Assembly: GCF_963678635.1 (NCBI RefSeq)
Contig: NC_087069.1
Coordinates: 13,235,460-13,299,459 of the forward strand
Source of the DNA: Symsagittifera roscoffensis
Lineage: Eukaryota > Xenacoelomorpha > Acoela > Convolutidae
Length of the DNA stretch: 64,000 bases
Direction of reading: 5' to 3'
The notes beneath the pieces are model-generated. The model did no database searches. It was not told where the DNA came from and saw only the letters and a list, made by a program, of their open reading frames with translations. Both the position numbers and the translations under genes were made by a program. This document shows positions 60,452 through 64,000 of this stretch, piece after piece (positions within the stretch are counted from its first letter, which is position 1; each line of letters begins with the position of its first letter).

Positions 60452-60757
60452 CAATCGGCATATTCAGGGCTTTGCCCTGATATACGAGCAGTCTTTTTTC
60501 CTCTAATGCCAAAAGAGCACCGCGAAATGTTTGTGAGGGGCGAATTATCCCACGCTTTTAAATTGTTTCAAATTGAATTGAAGGAAGCTATATGGTTGTA
60601 TAAATTTCGTACGGCTCAAAGTTCTACTCTTGGTGTTTGATAAAGTCCAAAATTTATGGCTTTTCATTTTATTTTTACCAAATACTATTCGATACCCACC
60701 GATAAATGGTCAGTCAGATCTTTCAGGGTTTTGCCATATTAAACGAGCTGTCTTGCT
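60452..60757 (+). mobile_element. HINE-like 3'-end fragment followed by another decayed copy
   Basis: 60452-60494 is a 3' end (CAGGGCTTTGCCCTG, ACGAGCAGTCTT). About 60500-60757 is a diverged body (ATTGAATTGAAGGAAGCTAT) ending in its own decayed 3' end (GTCAGTCAGATCTTTCAGGG, GAGCTGTCTTG). Confidence 0.6.
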
Positions 60758-61049
60758 TAGTTACTTAGCAGGGCTATTAAATACATCATTCAAAAATAAG
60801 GCGTCTCAAAGCGACCGTTTTTGCATAAATCTGTACATGTTTTTTGTTTTTCATTTCACTAATTTATATAACTTTCAGATCGAGGCCATAAATACATTTT
60901 TAGGCTAATTTTACGAACGGGAAAACTGAAGTGGAATGTTAAGTGCTGCTCGGTATGTTGCAAAGTATGATAAAAGAAAAAGCATCCTGTTCTTTTTCCG
61001 AAATAGCTTTCTCGAATGGCGCCAAAGTTAATTATTCCTCCTACAAGAC

Positions 61050-61360
61050 TGCTTGAGAAGAGGTTTTGAGACATCGCCAGCGATTGATGAAAAGCAACAA
61101 TTATAAACTTTTATTTCTTGAGATGTTTTTTAGAAGTCGTTTTTCAAAATCATTGGAAAAACCAATTAAAATGATCGGTTGGTTGTTTAGCTAGAACGGC
61201 TTAGAAGAGCTTTTGAGACATCCCCGGCGATTGCTGAAAACCAATTATTTTTATTGATTTGCTTTTTGAGATGGTTCATATATGAGTTTTTTTTTTTAAA
61301 CTCACTAAAAGATAACAGTAAAAAGATTGGTGGCTTGTTTCAGGCGAGGAGGACTGGGTG
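61050..61360 (+). repeat. Two ~150-bp diverged tandem repeats
   Basis: GGTTTTGAGACATCGCCAGC and CTTTTGAGACATCCCCGGCG mark corresponding points about 150 bp apart, each followed by GATTG.TGAAAA and TTTTTGAGATG-type sequence. Confidence 0.65.
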
Positions 61361-61599
61361 GTTTTTTGAATTAATTGTAAGCGTTTTTTTCAAGGTCAGA
61401 CAACTCAAAATATTAAGATGATAATTTTAAATGTCAATGATTAAGAAAAAAAGGACTTTTGGATATGAACTTCTACCCTTATTCCTTATATGCTGAAGTA
61501 TGAAAAAAGGCCGATTTGTTTTGTTCCGACTGTCCTGAAATATCGACAAACATGTTCATTTTACAAAATGTTCAACTTTGGAGAGTTTTTTTAATAGAA

Positions 61600-61790
61600 A
61601 ATTTTCTTCAATTCGGGAATACCGGGCAACGCAAGATTGAGGCAAAACTGTTTGCCTCAATTCAAAATGAAGCCAATAACTTGCCGCTCAAATTTTATTA
61701 GGGCAAATTTCAATCGCGCGTTAATTATGCCAAATCGACGGTTTTCAAACCTCTCTCGCGCCAGAATTTCGTGAAATTAATTCGTTTATG
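61600..61790 (-). mobile_element. HINE-like body fragment, old
   Basis: TGCCTCAATTCAAAATGAAG, CGCGCGTTAATTATGCCAAA and TTTTCAAACCTC follow family order on the minus strand. No termini. Confidence 0.5.
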
Positions 61791-63902
61791 ATTGAAAATT
61801 GATCATGTGAGCCATAACACGGTGGATCATGTGAGCCATAGAAAACCCATACTTTGCCCCAAATTCAAAAATCGATCTCGGCGCGCCGAAAAGAACATGT
61901 TCAGACATGGTTAAATGTTTTACCCGAGAGTTAAGCTTTGGTAATCATGCCGCGAAAGGATGGTTTTTAATAGAAAAGTTGTCCATGCAACTGTTAATTT
62001 CATAATCATGCCGCAAAACGATAGTTTTTTATTGGTTGAAATTCAATGCAGCTAGATACGTCATTGCGCGTCATTGTGCGATTTAATTTAAAAAACTAAC
62101 CTGATTGGAAAATACTCTGATTTTCTATAAATTCATTTTCCTACAGCAGTATAATCTGATCAGTAGGTAAAATTGATTGAAACTAAGTCTTTGCAAAGGC
62201 AATAAAACTTGATAACATAATTAAACCTGCTTCGATATACCACGGATTTATATATCTCTTCCGATCAAGAAAAGCAAACTGTGCCAGGTATAAACAATGA
62301 AAAATCTATAAGTTTACCAGTGCAAATATTTTCTGATTCCAAATCAAAGTAAACCGCTTCTAAAATCAGAGTAAACTATTGAATCCATTCCGAGTTTGTT
62401 TATACCACCAAAATGCAGTAGACCAAAACAACAAACAGATTTCCTCATACTGCAGGAAGAAAAACCGAAACTAACTTAGACTCAAGCAAATCATTGCAAG
62501 TGTCGGTCGAAAAACAAGGAAAGAGAGAGAGAGAGAGAGAGAGAGAGTGTGTGATTTTCAGCTGCTGAAGCATCTGGGCTGCAAAACTTGATAATTCTTT
62601 GTTTATTTTCTATATTTACGTTAGTCTGGGTACATTTTAAACGCTTTTAAGCAAAATGATTGGTAATATTAAAATTTGACAAGAAGTTAACCATTGAACC
62701 ATTACTCTCATCGAATGATATTTTAAGAAAACGGATGCAAGTTTTTTTTTCACAGAGTTATTAGAAAAAGAGAAATTTATCAGTGAAAGCTTTTAGGGGA
62801 AAGCTCTCAATGTTTTGATCCTTGTTACTGAACAGTTTCTAGACTTCACAAATTCAAAAACTTAGTTCATTAAAAATATATTTCGATAATTTTTGTTCAG
62901 AATTGGCAGAAAATGCTGAAGAGTTGGGTTTATTTCGTTTATTGAGTTTTTCATATATTCAATTTCGAGATATAGTTTTTGTTTGTTGCAATCAAGAACT
63001 GTTGAAGTTGAGAAAGCAAAAAACAAAAGTGAATTTTAGTTTAGGGTTAGGGTCTTAAGTGTTATTAAGCGCAAGCGTGGGTTAAAGGTGATTAGTATCA
63101 GTTTATTCGTAATCTTGTTTTCCGTTTTGATTATAATAGTCAACCCTGTTAACGAAATCCTTACTAATACTTGTGGTTGAACTAATTCATTTCAAATAGA
63201 CCTTCAATTCTTTCTAATAAATCTACATTTCAAACATTTGGATTAAAGTGAGTGAGTTGAGATGGTATATAATGCGAAACGTTCTCAACCACCGCCATTA
63301 AATGTAGGGAGAAAAGTACAGCATCAGGGTTGCTGGGGGACTGTTTAAATGCAGTTCTGAGCCTGATAACAGTTTTTGTGCACAAGATAGAAGGCCTACT
63401 ACTGGGACCTTTTTGGTTCTCCTATGGTAGGAAGAGCCAATAGCCTAATTATTTACTTCAGTTGTAGCGTAGTATGAGATGAAAAAATACTGTAAAACTG
63501 CTATGTCAAAATTTGAAATAAATAAAATTATTATATTTTTAACAATTTCTTATTTTTATGAAAATAGGATTTTCGAGGCTCCGAATCCAATAATTTTTGA
63601 TGTGATTAAGATACACAACTGTTTAAGCGAACCTTTTTTGATCTCTTATGCCAGGCCAAGCCAGTATCCTAACTAATTTTTGATTTAGATTTTAAACTGA
63701 GATGTAAAAACTCTTCAAAAATGTATGTGAATTTTTGAAAAAAAAAAAAATCAAAAATGAAAAAAAAAAATAAAGGAAAAATTGGAAAAAAACTCTGAGT
63801 TTTGTCTCAAACTGTCCAATGAAGCTTCCAATCGATCAAGGGTTTTAACACAATACAATACCTTTGAAAAGCTCTAGGGGTGTTTTTTCGAAAAGGTGAT
63901 TT
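61791..63902. other. No gene recognised; minor simple repeats
   Basis: Small tandem duplication GATCATGTGAGCCATA near 61803-61842 and a (GA)n run at 62522-62547. A 65-codon frame at 63479-63676 has nothing to support it. Otherwise unremarkable AT-rich sequence. Confidence 0.5.
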
Positions 63903-63935
63903 TTTACCTTAGGTTTCTTGGGAACCTAAGGTAAA
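63903..63935 (+). other. 13-bp perfect stem-loop near the 3' splice site
   Basis: TTTACCTTAGGTT and AACCTAAGGTAAA are exact complements around a 7-base loop. The stem ends 33 bases before the acceptor at 63968/63969. Confidence 0.8.
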
Positions 63936-63968
63936 CCGAGATGACAACTGAAAATTTTTAATTTCCAG

Positions 63969-64000
63969 CAGCCTCCCGGAACCCAAAATTGTCTTCGGAC
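63969..64000 (+). CDS. 5' start of a coding exon behind a tandem (CAGCAG) acceptor
   Basis: TTTTTAATTTCCAG is a good acceptor. The G+C content rises sharply right after it. In the phase left by the exon at 3-130 the segment reads Ser then SLPEPKIVFG. The acceptor is doubled (AG at 63967-63968 and 63970-63971). Too short to identify, and all frames are open. Confidence 0.5.

Larger units (their letters stand above)
131..63968 (+). other. Possible giant intron or series of introns spanning the window
   Basis: An exon-like segment with a donor ends at 130 and an exon-like segment with an acceptor begins at 63969. The left exon leaves two codon bases and the right exon stays open when joined in that phase (Ser, then SLPEPKIVFG). 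With only 32 bases on the right all three frames are open, so phase agreement is weak support. Nothing recognisable as a further host exon was found between them apart from a transposon-borne fragment at 2611. The two exons could belong to different genes. Confidence 0.3.

Noticed and set aside
63042-63052. TTAGGGTTAGGG-like telomere motif
   Set aside because: Only two units in ordinary sequence; expected by chance.

Overview
This is repeat-dominated, AT-rich (roughly two thirds A+T by eye) nuclear DNA of a eukaryote, most likely an invertebrate animal; I cannot place it more precisely. The evidence is spliceosomal-type exon borders at both ends, many non-autonomous transposons with clean target-site duplications (TSDs), a decayed LINE reverse transcriptase, long tetranucleotide microsatellites and a 200-base N gap. 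No complete host gene is visible. The first 130 bases look like the 3' end of a coding exon with a GT donor, and the last 32 bases look like the 5' end of an exon behind an AG acceptor. The simplest reading is that most of the window lies in one or more large introns, or between genes.

Bases 160-31,700 are a mosaic of short elements. The commonest family is about 500-600 bp long. Its 5' end begins TGTTCCGACT and folds into a hairpin. An inverted copy of that 10-mer sits near the 3' end, just before a second hairpin (CAGGGC-loop-GCCCTG). This is the plan described for Helentron-associated, DINE/INE-like rolling-circle elements, so I call the family 'HINE-like' and give strand on that basis. 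One copy (2530-3327) carries a gene-like, G+C-richer acidic coding fragment. Several young copies sit inside older copies at nearly the same internal position. Other families are hAT-like MITEs (CAGGGGCGGA termini, 8-bp TSDs), two 368-bp MITEs with 8-9 bp TSDs, a pair of CATTACGAGG-ended MITEs, and a CCCGGGTTGAC-ended palindromic element.

Bases 31,720-32,800 hold a decayed non-LTR retrotransposon reverse transcriptase that runs into the N gap. Bases about 33,400-39,200 have a strikingly A/C-rich plus strand and two broken former coding regions. The first resembles a membrane-anchored glycoprotein; the second follows in the same direction. I propose, cautiously, an endogenous viral element or env-bearing retroelement, with a chuvirus-like negative-strand RNA virus as the leading candidate. 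Next come two 1.54-kb tandem repeats containing (CATA)n tracts (39,947-43,460) and a hAT-like MITE nested in a relative (43,524-44,118).

Bases 47,297-58,348 are an 11-kb higher-order tandem array whose units are themselves built of oppositely oriented HINE-like elements and two captured spacers. Nearly identical 0.95-kb and 1.81-kb modules alternate. The last 5.6 kb is mostly unrecognised intronic-type sequence with a few decayed elements. It ends in a 13-bp perfect hairpin 33 nt upstream of a CAGCAG tandem splice acceptor.
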